From contig NZ_BMMW01000001.1 in assembly GCF_014646135.1 (NCBI RefSeq), positions 1,567,570 through 1,631,569 of the forward strand: 64,000 nt of DNA. Direction: 5' to 3'. The notes beneath the pieces are model-generated. The model was not told where the DNA came from. It made no database searches and was given only the letters and a program-made list of their open reading frames with translations. Positions 53,295-62,349 of the stretch are shown here, in pieces. The stretch's first letter is position 1; each line of letters opens with the position of its first letter. The stretch comes from Nocardia camponoti (GTDB lineage Bacteria > Actinomycetota > Actinomycetes > Mycobacteriales > Mycobacteriaceae). The position numbers were made by a program, and so were the translations under genes.

Positions 53295-54320
53295 CTAGCG
53301 CGGGGTGTAGCGCCAGACGCTGAGCATGGCCTGGTTGTCGGTGTCGGTATGGGATTCAGTGTCTGTTTGTGATTCGGTGGCGCGCAAGCGGTTTCGTGCT
53401 TCTTCGACGTCGAGTCCCGGGCCGATCAGGACGAGGTCGGTGGATGGCGTCTCGTTGCGCGCCCAGGTGTCCGGGGTGAAGACGATGTGGTGGCCGACGA
53501 GGTGGACGGTGAACTTGCCGTTGTCGCCGGCGAAGTGGGCAAAACCTTTGGCGCGGAACAGGTTCGCTGGCGGATTCTCTAGGAATTCGACGAAGGCGCG
53601 CGGGTCAAGCGGTTGGTCGGTCTGAAAGTGGCAGGTGGTGTAGTCGTCGTGGAGATGGCGATGCGTGGGGTCGCGGTGATCGTGGTCGTCTTCGGTTAAC
53701 AGGTCAAAGCTCAACTGCTGCGCTACTTTTGGTGCTTCGGGCGTGCGTTGATCGAAGAGGAGACCGGGGTCGATTTGCCCGTGGGTGGTCGCGTAGATCG
53801 GCACGTCGCCCACCGCGTCGGCAATCTGAGCCCGGAGCGCGTCGAGGTCAGCCGTGCGGTCGGCCTTGTTAATCAAGACCAAGTCGGCCAGCCGCAGGTG
53901 TGTCAGCAACTCTGGATGCTCAGCACTGGTCGCCGAAAAGTGTTCGGCGTCAACAACTTCAACGAGGCCGCCATAGGTGAGCCGAGGGTTCTCACTCGCG
54001 AGCACCATCCGAATAAGACCGCGCGGCTCAGCGAGCCCACTGGCTTCGACAACGATCACATCCACCGCGTTACGCCCTTGACTGAGCTTGGTGAACATCG
54101 CATCCAACTCCGAAACGTCGACCGCACAGCAGACGCACCCATTGGCAAGCGAAACCATCGCATCAACTTGCCCGGCGACAAGCATGGCGTCGATGTTGAC
54201 GGAGCCAAAGTCATTGACAATCACCCCAATTCGCGTCCCCCGATGGGCGCGCAGGAGGTGATTGAGCAGGGTCGTCTTCCCCGACCCCAGATAGCCAGCG
54301 ACAATCACGACAGGAATCAC
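53295..54320 (-). CDS. COG0523/CobW-family zinc-binding GTPase
   Basis: A 341-residue G3E GTPase. It has Walker A VAGYLGSGKTTLLNHLLRAH (7-26), the metal-binding CXCC as NGCVCCAV (about 60-67), VVEASGLAEPRGLIRMVLAS (Walker B area), NKAD (LVLINKADRTADL), a His-rich loop DDHDHRDPTHRHLHDD (about 211-226) and a C-terminal CobW_C domain. Such proteins act as metallochaperones, often for Zn. Its target here is not shown; the neighbouring Mo genes and CDF exporter suggest only a general metal context. Confidence 0.92.
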   Translation of the reverse strand: MIPVVIVAGYLGSGKTTLLNHLLRAHRGTRIGVIVNDFGSVNIDAMLVAGQVDAMVSLANGCVCCAVDVSELDAMFTKLSQGRNAVDVIVVEASGLAEPRGLIRMVLASENPRLTYGGLVEVVDAEHFSATSAEHPELLTHLRLADLVLINKADRTADLDALRAQIADAVGDVPIYATTHGQIDPGLLFDQRTPEAPKVAQQLSFDLLTEDDHDHRDPTHRHLHDDYTTCHFQTDQPLDPRAFVEFLENPPANLFRAKGFAHFAGDNGKFTVHLVGHHIVFTPDTWARNETPSTDLVLIGPGLDVEEARNRLRATESQTDTESHTDTDNQAMLSVWRYTPR

Positions 54321-54367
54321 GAGACCACTGTTTCATGTTGCCTGTTTCGTCTTGCCCACAGCCGCCA

Positions 54368-54399
54368 CCGCGCGCCGCTCCAACCAGAGCGGCGCGCGG
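54368..54399 (-). terminator. GC-rich terminator of the amidase gene
   Basis: A perfect 13-bp stem CCGCGCGCCGCTC (54368-54380) with 54387-54399 around a six-base loop, starting 15 bases after the amidase stop. Confidence 0.7.
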
Positions 54400-54413
54400 T
54401 CAAGCGTTCGAAC

Positions 54414-56147
54414 CTACTTCCCCGAACCGAAGACCAACGAAACCAACGTGTAAGCCAGGTTGATCATCTGCGTGGTCATCGCGCTCTTGTCCAGCCCAAG
54501 CACCTTGATGAGGGGCGAGAGCAAATCCAGCACCGTCGTGGCTAACCCACCGAGCGCGGCCAGGTCAGGAGCGGTTTCCTCCGGGGCAGGAGCCTTCGGT
54601 GCCTGCGGCCGGCTGCGCGGTGTGGGAGCGGGCGCAGGGTCGGGCGTGTTCGCCCCGAGACTGCCGGGCACCGACGGGCTGCCGGGGACTGACGGCGTTG
54701 CTGGAACCGCTGGCGAGCCAGGCAACGATTGCGTCTCCGGGACCGCAGGGCTTCCCGGGCTCACCGGCGCGGACGGCACCTCCGGCGCACCGGGCGTCCC
54801 TGGCACCCCAGGTGCCGCACGTGCGGGCGCGAGCGGCGCGGGGTCGGCCACCGGTTTACGCACGGGCCCGACGGGAACCGCAGGCTCGCTGGGCGCGGGC
54901 GCGATACCAATAAATACCTCGGGAGTCGGTGCGGATTCCGGCGAAGCGCCACCCTCGGCAGGCACACCCGGCGCGACACCACTCGGCGCAACCGCGTCCC
55001 CACCCGGAGCGGGCAGCTGCGCGTCCGGCGCAGCGCTAGGCGACACGGGCACATCCGTGCCCGGCTCGTCCGCTCCGGGAACCGCGGGAACAACCGGCGC
55101 GCCCGGCCCTGCCGGAACCGGCTCGCGGGCCGAACTCGGGCCCGGATCCTCGGGCGAAACGGGTGCCCCCGGCACCGCGGGAACTCCCGCGCGCAACCCT
55201 GCCGGATTACCCGGCGCAACCTCATCCAGCCTCGGGAACGCAAGCGCGGGCGGGACCGTCCCCGCGCCAGTGCTCGGCTGCCCACCCGGCGCGGGCGTCG
55301 CCGCACCCGGCAACGGCGCGTTCGCCGGGTGACTTCCCGGCACGAACGTCGTCGGTCCCGGCGCCGTCACCGGCTTGTCAAGCAGGTAGCTCACAATCCC
55401 CGTCGCGATCGCGATCGCGTGCTTGAGCTGACCTTCCCGGCTCTCCAACAACGCCGCGTCTTCCGGGTTCGCACCGTTGCCCATTTCGACGAAAACGAGC
55501 GGGACCTCGGTCAATGCCGGGCCAGCGATGTCGGCGCGGGTCTGAATCCCGTTGTCGGCGTAGCTCGCCGCCGGGAAACCCGACGCCAAGTACGCGTCGC
55601 GCATCGCCGTCGTCGCCGCACGACCCGGACCTTCCTGGGCGCGCTGGACTTCGGCATCGGGGACCGGCAACTCGGGCACGATGAGGTGGAATCCGCGCAG
55701 GTTGGCGGGCGCGCTGTCGGCGTGGATGCTTACCGCCACCGCCGCGCCCGACGCGTTCGCCGCGGCAGCACGTTCGTCAACGCATCCGCCCCAACCGATG
55801 TCGTCAGGTCGACTGAGCACGACTTGCGCGCCCATCGCCTCCAACGACGCCTTCACCAACCGGGCGACGTCGAAGGTGATCGTGTGTTCGGGGACGCCAC
55901 CGAGCGACGTCATCCCGGTGGTCTGGCAGTCTTTCGTACCCCCGCGACCATTGTTGACCTGCCGATTCAGGTCCTCGCTGTGTCCGCTGCCCTGGTGGCC
56001 TGGGTCGAGGAAAACGGTGCGACCAGCGAGCTGGCTGTGTGGTGCGGGTTCTGGTTGTGCGGATGCGGGCAGTGTCGCGGCCAGCGACACGAGAACCGCC
56101 GCGCTCACCGCGGAGCTAAGACCGGCTTTGATGGATTTTGGTTGCAT
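54414..56147 (-). CDS. N-acetylmuramoyl-L-alanine amidase (Rv3717-like) with long Pro/Gly/Ala-rich tail
   Basis: A 577-residue secreted amidase. The signal peptide ends LAATLPASAQ. The catalytic Amidase_3 domain (about 35-265) has zinc ligands in VFLDPGHQG (His), a glutamate in GGVPEHTITFDVARL and SIHADSAPANLRGFHLIV (His), and the catalytic glutamate in PLVFVEMGNGANP. It cleaves the peptide stem from peptidoglycan. The remaining about 310 residues are low complexity with repeated GSPAVP/PGVP-type units, ending in a helix-like APEETAPDLAALGGLATTVL and LDLLSPLIKVLGLDKSA. Mycobacterial Ami1 (Rv3717) is about 240 residues and lacks this tail. ATG 56147 is chosen for the signal peptide. Confidence 0.85.
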   Translation of the reverse strand: MQPKSIKAGLSSAVSAAVLVSLAATLPASAQPEPAPHSQLAGRTVFLDPGHQGSGHSEDLNRQVNNGRGGTKDCQTTGMTSLGGVPEHTITFDVARLVKASLEAMGAQVVLSRPDDIGWGGCVDERAAAANASGAAVAVSIHADSAPANLRGFHLIVPELPVPDAEVQRAQEGPGRAATTAMRDAYLASGFPAASYADNGIQTRADIAGPALTEVPLVFVEMGNGANPEDAALLESREGQLKHAIAIATGIVSYLLDKPVTAPGPTTFVPGSHPANAPLPGAATPAPGGQPSTGAGTVPPALAFPRLDEVAPGNPAGLRAGVPAVPGAPVSPEDPGPSSAREPVPAGPGAPVVPAVPGADEPGTDVPVSPSAAPDAQLPAPGGDAVAPSGVAPGVPAEGGASPESAPTPEVFIGIAPAPSEPAVPVGPVRKPVADPAPLAPARAAPGVPGTPGAPEVPSAPVSPGSPAVPETQSLPGSPAVPATPSVPGSPSVPGSLGANTPDPAPAPTPRSRPQAPKAPAPEETAPDLAALGGLATTVLDLLSPLIKVLGLDKSAMTTQMINLAYTLVSLVFGSGK

Positions 56148-56451
56148 GTTCGGTCGGCACTCCGGGATGGAGCGCCCCTCCCTTCCCATTGGTAACACCA
56201 AACCCAGGAGTTAACTCTCGCAACGCTAACAACATCAGGGCAAGACCCGTTGCTGAACTGTGACGGCACCGTTGGGTTAGGACGCTAGGCGCGTACCAGG
56301 TCGTTAAGTGGCCTATCAGAATCTGCCGAGCCGGTCGGGTCACAGTTTGTTCCGCGAGCCCGGCCGGGCCTGCTCCAGGAGGGGGGAGCAGGGCCGCCGG
56401 GCTCGCCGCATCCGGGCCTAATCTGGAGAAAGACAGATGATCTGCACCGAA

Positions 56452-56480
56452 TTGCACACATAGCAATGTCTGCATACGAT
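56452..56480 (+). promoter_or_regulatory. predicted sigma-70 type promoter of the CDF exporter
   Basis: TTGCAC (56452-56457), a 17-bp spacer and TACGAT (56475-56480) lie 38 bp before the CDF start, in a low-GC patch of the 370-bp gap to the amidase. The rest of that gap holds a GC-rich GGCCGGGCC-type stem near 56370 and no supported gene. Confidence 0.6.
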
Positions 56481-56517
56481 AGGCGAGAATGATCTCAACG
56501 AAAGAGGTGTAGCCGAT

Positions 56518-57489
56518 ATGGGCGCAGGTCACGGCCACGATCACGGTGTGACAGCCAACAGCGACCGGCGTTGGCTCGCTGGCGCGCTCGCGGTGATCGT
56601 CGCGTTCCTGCTTGGCGAGGTGATCGTCGGCATCGTCGCGAATTCGCTCGCACTGCTTTCGGATGCCGCCCACATGACCACCGATGCCGCGTCGATCGCG
56701 CTCGCGCTGTGGGCGATCCGATTGGCCGCGCGCCCGGCGAGCGGTCGCATGACCTTCGGCTGGAAACGCGCCGAGATTCTGTCCGCGCAAGCCAACGGGC
56801 TCACCCTGCTACTCCTGGCGATATGGCTGGGTTACGAGGCGATTCGCCGACTTTTCCAACCGCCGGAAGTGCACGGCGGTCTCGTGCTCGGCACCGCGCT
56901 TGTTGGTGTCGCGGTGAACCTGCTCGCCACCTGGATGATTTCGCGCGCCGACCGAACAAGCCTCAACGTCGAAGGCGCCTACCAGCACATTCTCAACGAC
57001 CTGTTCGCCTTCATCGCCACCGCGATCGCGGGCGGCATCATCATGGCAACTGGCTGGGCGCGCGCCGACGTGATCGCGACGCTGATCGTTGTCGTGTTGA
57101 TGATCAAAGCGGGCATCGGACTGATCCGCGCCTCGTCGCGCATTTTCCTTGAGGCCGCGCCCGCGCATCTCGATCCGGCGAAGGTGGGTGCCGACATGGT
57201 CGCGGTGCCTGGCGTCGCGCAGGTCCACGATCTGCACATCTGGGAAATCACGTCGGGCTCGCCCGCGCTGTCGGCGCATGTCCTGGTCAGGCGGGGTTTT
57301 GACTGCCACACCGTCCGCGAGGAGGTGGCGCATATGTTGGCCCACGATCGCCATATCGAACACGTGACGTTGCAGGTTGATCATGTGCAGCCCGACGTAC
57401 TCGATATCGGCGCGCGCAAGGACGACAATTGCGGCGACACCCACGATTTACATGGGTCGCACCATTTGTCTTCTGGCCAAGGGAATTAA
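56518..57489 (+). CDS. cation diffusion facilitator (Zn/Cd/Co exporter)
   Basis: A 323-residue CDF (CzcD/ZitB-like) metal/proton antiporter. The N-terminus has GAGHGHDHG. Six helices follow, with metal-site residues in LLSDAAHMTTDAASIAL (HxxxD) and ILNDLFAFIATAIAG. The cytoplasmic domain (VPGVAQVHDLHIWEITSGSP) is the CDF metal-binding fold, and the C-terminus is His/Asp-rich. Export of Zn2+ is most likely. ATG 56518 follows AGAGG. Confidence 0.92.
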   Translation: MGAGHGHDHGVTANSDRRWLAGALAVIVAFLLGEVIVGIVANSLALLSDAAHMTTDAASIALALWAIRLAARPASGRMTFGWKRAEILSAQANGLTLLLLAIWLGYEAIRRLFQPPEVHGGLVLGTALVGVAVNLLATWMISRADRTSLNVEGAYQHILNDLFAFIATAIAGGIIMATGWARADVIATLIVVVLMIKAGIGLIRASSRIFLEAAPAHLDPAKVGADMVAVPGVAQVHDLHIWEITSGSPALSAHVLVRRGFDCHTVREEVAHMLAHDRHIEHVTLQVDHVQPDVLDIGARKDDNCGDTHDLHGSHHLSSGQGN

Positions 57490-57490
57490 G

Positions 57491-57526
57491 TAAAGCGGCC
57501 CCGTCGCGAAGACGGGGCCGCTTTTA
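57491..57526. terminator. bidirectional terminator between CDF and small-protein genes
   Basis: A 14-bp stem AAAGCGGCCCCGTC around GCGAA, followed by TTTTA on the plus strand and TTTAC on the minus strand. It is two bases after the CDF stop and 25 bases after the small-protein stop. Confidence 0.9.
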
Positions 57527-57550
57527 CTCGGTCAAAGAACCGAGGGCAGA

Positions 57551-57667
57551 TCAGCCGCCGAAGGAGCCCGTCCACAGGGTGCTCGCGATGCCGTGCAGGG
57601 CGGCGTTGATGGTGTCAACGAGGACGTTGAACGACGCGCTACCTGCATCAATGATGATCGGGATCAT
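57551..57667 (-). CDS. 38-residue amphipathic small protein, candidate cell-envelope peptide
   Basis: The 38-residue frame opens MIPIIIDAGSASFNVLVDTI, continues NAALHGIASTLWTGSFGG and stops at TGA 57551. It has no signal peptide, an acidic/hydrophobic pattern and no Lys or Arg. The start ATG 57667 has GGAGG seven bases upstream, the leader carries a stable UUCG hairpin, and a strong terminator follows, so it has all the parts of a real gene. By size and composition it recalls the signal-less small channel peptides PorA/PorH of corynebacteria, but no residue-level homology is claimed. The wider frame to 57778 is less convincing. Confidence 0.65.
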   Translation of the reverse strand: MIPIIIDAGSASFNVLVDTINAALHGIASTLWTGSFGG

Positions 57668-57692
57668 GAGGGTTCCTCCGTTTTCCTTGCGG

Positions 57693-57708
57693 TTCAGCCG
57701 AAGCTGAA
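57693..57708 (-). promoter_or_regulatory. UUCG-tetraloop hairpin in the leader of the small protein
   Basis: TTCAGC-TTCG-GCTGAA read on the minus strand, 26 bases before the start codon. UUCG loops closed by C-G are exceptionally stable. The leader also contains an AAGGAG near 57733 and an AT-rich stretch at about 57770-57830 that may hold the promoter. Confidence 0.6.
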
Positions 57709-57807
57709 TGACAACCGGACTATCGGGTCTCCTTCCGGTCGAGTTACGGAATTTCGCGCATTGTGAGCGCGAATACACGCCATTACTATCGCCTATTACT
57801 CACGTAA

Positions 57808-59088
57808 TTAGCCCGAGTAACCAGACCTATGTGATTTGTTCGTGATTGTGGTAATGGGCGCGCCCATCACCATTCGCGCCAACAGGATGATCAGCGCGAC
57901 ATGACCACGAACCGCCCGGGGCGAGCGCGCGACCGACCGCACTGTCGACGTCCCCGTCGAGGCCGGGATACCGGCGAAGCGCGCGGTCAACCAGTCGAGG
58001 ACGAACGGCACGATCAGGAATTCCAGCGGCAGATGCGAACCGCGTCGCACCCGCACGTACCGCACGGCAGCGCCAGCGCGTTCATAGCGACCAACGTGCG
58101 CGTCGATGTCGGCGACCGCGATCACCTCGTCGCGCACGCCCTGGACAACCAACATCGGCGCGGCGGGCGCGCGCTCCCCCGGTTCGATGTCGGCGAGAAT
58201 GCGACGCAGCGCGGGTTCGGCGAGGAAGTCGACCAGGTCGGTACGCAGGTGTTTCGCCACGTCACGCCGCAGAAAACGCAGCAGGAGCCCGAAGGTCGAG
58301 CCACGTTCGGCGGCCGTCAGCCACGCTTGATAACGCTGGTCGACGTGGTTGTTGAGCACAGGGTCAAGGTCGGGATAGGCCCGACGCAGGCCAGCGACGA
58401 ACGCGGCGGGAAATCCCGCAAACCAGCCCCCGTTGAGGCGAACGAACGCGGCAGCCGGGTCGCCGACCGGCGAGCCAGCCACTGAACCGACGACGTTCAG
58501 TTCGGGCGCGTAGGTCGCGGCGAGTTCGGCGGCCCATGCGGTTGCGAGTCCCCCGCCGGAGTAGCCCCACAAGCCGACCGGCGTTGACCGCGAAAGTCCA
58601 AGCGGCGCAAACGATAACGCCGCGCGCACCCCGTCAAGCGCGCGATATCCCGGTTCGCGTGCCGCGCCAAACCGTCCGTCGACGCCACCGTGATCTGGCA
58701 CCGACACCGCCCACCCGCGCCGCAACGCCATCGCGATGATGGGCAGTTCGAGCGGCGCGATCGACCCTGCTGTCCGTGCGCCCCGCCTCAGCGCGTAGGA
58801 CGGAAAGCATTGCGGCGCAACAGCATCGATCGCACATTGGAAGGAAACGAGCGGTCGACGCGACGACGCGGCACCCCACGGTAGGAGCACGGTTGTCACC
58901 GCTACTTCCGGTGTTCCATCGAGATCGCATGTGCGGTAAGCCAATTGGAATGCCGTCACGCGTTGGGTGATGCGGCCAGCTAGGGCGATCTCCACCGGAC
59001 GAGACCGCAGGATCGTGCCCGGCGCGAGCGTTTCGAAGCCCGGTTCGGTGGCGTAGAAGGTGTCGTCGGGCGCTAGCGTGAGCGTCAC
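57808..59088 (-). CDS. LIP-family lipase/esterase (alpha/beta hydrolase)
   Basis: A 426-residue alpha/beta hydrolase of the secretory lipase (PF03583) type. The nucleophile elbow is GLWGYSGGGLATAWAAELAA (Ser about 178), the acid is in VVQGVRDEVIAVADIDAHVG, and the histidine is in RRGSHLPLEFL. No signal peptide is seen with GTG 59088. The start overlaps the stop of the next lipase gene (GTGA), so the pair forms an operon. The last 45 residues, with a hydrophobic VALIILLARMVMGA, are not typical and could anchor it or result from a late frameshift. Confidence 0.82.
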   Translation of the reverse strand: MTLTLAPDDTFYATEPGFETLAPGTILRSRPVEIALAGRITQRVTAFQLAYRTCDLDGTPEVAVTTVLLPWGAASSRRPLVSFQCAIDAVAPQCFPSYALRRGARTAGSIAPLELPIIAMALRRGWAVSVPDHGGVDGRFGAAREPGYRALDGVRAALSFAPLGLSRSTPVGLWGYSGGGLATAWAAELAATYAPELNVVGSVAGSPVGDPAAAFVRLNGGWFAGFPAAFVAGLRRAYPDLDPVLNNHVDQRYQAWLTAAERGSTFGLLLRFLRRDVAKHLRTDLVDFLAEPALRRILADIEPGERAPAAPMLVVQGVRDEVIAVADIDAHVGRYERAGAAVRYVRVRRGSHLPLEFLIVPFVLDWLTARFAGIPASTGTSTVRSVARSPRAVRGHVALIILLARMVMGAPITTITNKSHRSGYSG

Positions 59089-60224
59089 AGGCCGCCGCCC
59101 CCACCGAAGAACCACGGGTTAAACGCACAGGTCAGCTGCGGATTCGCGACCGGGTCAAGCGCGCGAAGCGCGATCGACGCGGCACGCGGCGAGTACATCA
59201 TCGTCAGGTGATCGGACAGGTCTTGTTCGCACCCGGCTTGCAGGGTGATGTTGTCGACCGTGGCGTCGGGGCCGGGTCGCAGGAACGTCCAGTCATACGG
59301 GTTCATCACCTCGTCGTAGCGACTGCCGACGGCGGTGTAAGCGACGCCGGGCACGGTGTCGCCGTTCGTGTTGAGCGTGCCGTAAAACGAAGAGCCGACG
59401 GCCTGTTCGATATTGGCCGCGCCGACGATCGGCCGGTAGAACCCGAGAATGTCGATGCCAACGTTGGTGATGATGCGGCCAAGCGTGGCGATGCCGAGCA
59501 GGGACGTGCCGTGGTAGGTCGCGCCGAACGAGATGAGGCGCGCGACTTTGCCCTGTCCCCCTTCATATTTCAGATACTGACTGGCGACGGTCCCGCCCTG
59601 CGAGTGGCCGATGATGTCGACTTGATCGCTGCCGGTCGCCGCCCGCACGCGGTCGATGAACACCGCGACCTGCTTCGCCGACTCAGCCATCGGACCAACC
59701 CCATTGCGACCGGGCAACACCGCGCCGACACCGCCACCTTCGAGCACCCCGGACTTGCCGTAGTTGGGCGCGAACAGGCAAAAGCCCTGCTCAGCGAGGC
59801 GCGGGGCGAGGTAGGCGAAGGTGTCGTAGGCGTTGAGCCAGGTGCCGTGCAGCAGCACGACCGGGCGCGGGTGCGCGGCGCTCGGCTTGCAGTCCCAGCG
59901 GTTGGTGTTCGGCGGTGCGACGTCCGGGTTGGCGAGGCCGTACGCAAAGGCGGCGAGCGGGGCGGTCATCGACGGGCCTTCGCCGACGGTGTCGGTTGCG
60001 CGGCTGCGGTCAGCCGAGCCGGTCGAACTGCCGGTGTCGGCGATCGCCGTGGGTGTGCGACCGTCGGGTGCCGCTTTCACGTTCGCGTCGAGATAGGCCG
60101 CGAGCGACTCGATGGTCGGCTCAAGCGCGGGGGCCTCGGCAGCAACCGGGCCGATACCAGCGGCACAGGTGAGTGCGGCCGCGAAACCAAGTCCGCACAG
60201 CGCGCGGCGAAGGGGGTGGTTCAT
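59085..60224 (-). CDS. secreted triacylglycerol lipase (lipase class 2)
   Basis: A 379-residue exported lipase. The signal peptide is MNHPLRRALCGLGFAAALTC to about residue 29 (AGIGPVAAEA). The catalytic domain has PVVLLHGTWLNAYDTFAYLA (oxyanion region), the elbow VDIIGHSQGGTVASQYLKYE (Ser about 208), and TLQAGCEQDLSDHLTMMYSP, with the likely catalytic His in DHLTM. It resembles the PF01674 lipases of actinomycetes. It is upstream in a two-gene operon with the second lipase. Confidence 0.87.
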   Translation of the reverse strand: MNHPLRRALCGLGFAAALTCAAGIGPVAAEAPALEPTIESLAAYLDANVKAAPDGRTPTAIADTGSSTGSADRSRATDTVGEGPSMTAPLAAFAYGLANPDVAPPNTNRWDCKPSAAHPRPVVLLHGTWLNAYDTFAYLAPRLAEQGFCLFAPNYGKSGVLEGGGVGAVLPGRNGVGPMAESAKQVAVFIDRVRAATGSDQVDIIGHSQGGTVASQYLKYEGGQGKVARLISFGATYHGTSLLGIATLGRIITNVGIDILGFYRPIVGAANIEQAVGSSFYGTLNTNGDTVPGVAYTAVGSRYDEVMNPYDWTFLRPGPDATVDNITLQAGCEQDLSDHLTMMYSPRAASIALRALDPVANPQLTCAFNPWFFGGGGGL

Positions 60225-60410
60225 CCATCAATTCCGTCCAACTCGCAGCGCTCGGAGCAGCGCCGCAAGCGAATCTATGACCTGGGCCACACTGATGTCA
60301 CTGCACTGAGCGCCGAGAAACCGGGTGTCGAATTGGTTCGTGAACCAAGATTTGGGTGAGTTTAGCCAGAGCGACCCGAGCCGACCTGTCGTGCGACACA
60401 ATCAGCAACC

Positions 60411-61640
60411 ATGCTCGTCGAAGACCGCACCACCCACTTCACCGCCCGCCTGCTCGCCCGTTGGCCGCAGATCTCTGAGCGAATGCTGGCCGACGGCCTC
60501 GGCACCGCGACCCCGGCTGACCTGCCCGAAGGGCACTTCACCGCCGAGGTACTGCCGACGATTTACGCGTGCGGTCGCGCGGTGCTTGAGTCAATCGCGG
60601 CCGAGCGTCCCTTCACGAAAGCCGAGGTTGCCGCGTTTGTCGGCCCGGTCGCCGAGCGGCACGCCGAGGATCGCCTGCCGTTGCCCATGCTCATCGCCGC
60701 GATTCACTCGTCGGCGCAGACGATGCTGCTTGAGTCGGCCGCTGTCGCTGAGCCCGCCGAGATGGGCGAACTGGTTGGGCTGGTCGGTACGCGACTGCTT
60801 GAGCTACTCATGCACATCAACGTGATCGTCGTCGAGACATACGCCGAGGTCGAGCAGTCGATTTACCACGCTGAGCGAGAAGCGCGCCGGGAGTTATGTT
60901 CGGCGCTCGTACGCGGATTGCCCGCCGAAGAATTAGCAGCGCGCGCCGATACGGTGCTCACCGATTCCTATACCGTGCTCGCGATCGCACTCGACGACCC
61001 CCGGCGCGGTGCGGGCACCGCGACCAACTTGTTGACGCGTCGCCGCATCCGCGTGCTGCAACGCGCGCTCGACGCCCTAACCAACACGACGACGGCGGCC
61101 ACCTTCGACGGCACGCGGGGCATCGCGCTGCTCAGCGCGACCGAGGTGCTCGCACCCGATCGGCTCGACGCACTCGCCGCCGAGCTCGGCGAACAATTCG
61201 GCGTGCCAGTGCATTTGGCGGAAATGCCCGACGTGCGACGCGAAGCGATTCCGGTCGCGGCGACAGACGCGGCGGAACTGACCGAACTCGCGCGAAAGCT
61301 CGGGCGGCCAGGCGGCTGTTATCGACTCGACGATCTGCTGCTCGAATACCAACTCACCCGACCGGGCCCCGCGCGAGAACGCTTGGCGCAGCGCATTTCT
61401 CCGCTGTTGAGCAGCCCCCATTTGCTCGAAGCGCTCGACGCGCATTTGCGCTTCGGTGCCGATCGTAAAACCGCGTCGAAGCGAATTCACGTGCACCCGA
61501 ACACGTTTACCTACCGATTGCGGCGCATCGCCGAACTCACCGGATTAGATCCAGCGAATCCGAGTGAATCGCGCATGCTTGCCGCCGCATTAATGATCGA
61601 AAAAACCCACTATTCGACATCATCGTCGAATAGCGGGTAG
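60411..61640 (+). CDS. PucR/CdaR-type transcriptional regulator
   Basis: A 409-residue regulator. The N-terminal RsbRD-like region (ERPFTKAEVAAFVGPVAERH AEDRLPLPMLIAAIH) is followed by a GGDEF-like middle domain (YTVLAIALDDPRRG) and a C-terminal PucR helix-turn-helix (LRFGADRKTASKRIHVHPNT, then FTYRLRRIAELTGLDP). The effector is unknown. It is divergent from the secreted lipase genes (186 bp), so it may regulate them. Its last codons form the left part of the rpf terminator on the opposite strand. Confidence 0.85.
   Translation: MLVEDRTTHFTARLLARWPQISERMLADGLGTATPADLPEGHFTAEVLPTIYACGRAVLESIAAERPFTKAEVAAFVGPVAERHAEDRLPLPMLIAAIHSSAQTMLLESAAVAEPAEMGELVGLVGTRLLELLMHINVIVVETYAEVEQSIYHAEREARRELCSALVRGLPAEELAARADTVLTDSYTVLAIALDDPRRGAGTATNLLTRRRIRVLQRALDALTNTTTAATFDGTRGIALLSATEVLAPDRLDALAAELGEQFGVPVHLAEMPDVRREAIPVAATDAAELTELARKLGRPGGCYRLDDLLLEYQLTRPGPARERLAQRISPLLSSPHLLEALDAHLRFGADRKTASKRIHVHPNTFTYRLRRIAELTGLDPANPSESRMLAAALMIEKTHYSTSSSNSG
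61600..61638 (-). terminator. intrinsic terminator of rpf, embedded in the PucR coding end
   Basis: ACCCACTATTCGAC (61605-61618) pairs with 61625-61638 (one G-U pair) around a six-base loop. On the minus strand it ends in six T residues (61600-61605). It lies 43 bases after the rpf stop and overlaps the last 13 codons of the convergent pucR gene. Confidence 0.85.
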
Positions 61641-61680
61641 TTCGTTTCCCGACAAGGAAAGTATTTATCGGTGCAGCGAT

Positions 61681-62140
<460 letters not shown>

Positions 62141-62349
62141 TTAGGTTGTTGTTCAAGCCGTGATCGAATGTAGCGGGAATATGCGAAGAGGTCACGCCCC
62201 CGTCTCGTCCGCCTTTGTATCAGCAATTGTCTAAATTATGTTTGTTTCGCCCAGGTGACTCGCAATAAAGTCGTAATGACGTGGATGAAATTCAGCATCA
62301 ATATCGTGACGGGGAACACGCCGATTTTGTGGCATGGGTCACGTTTAGT

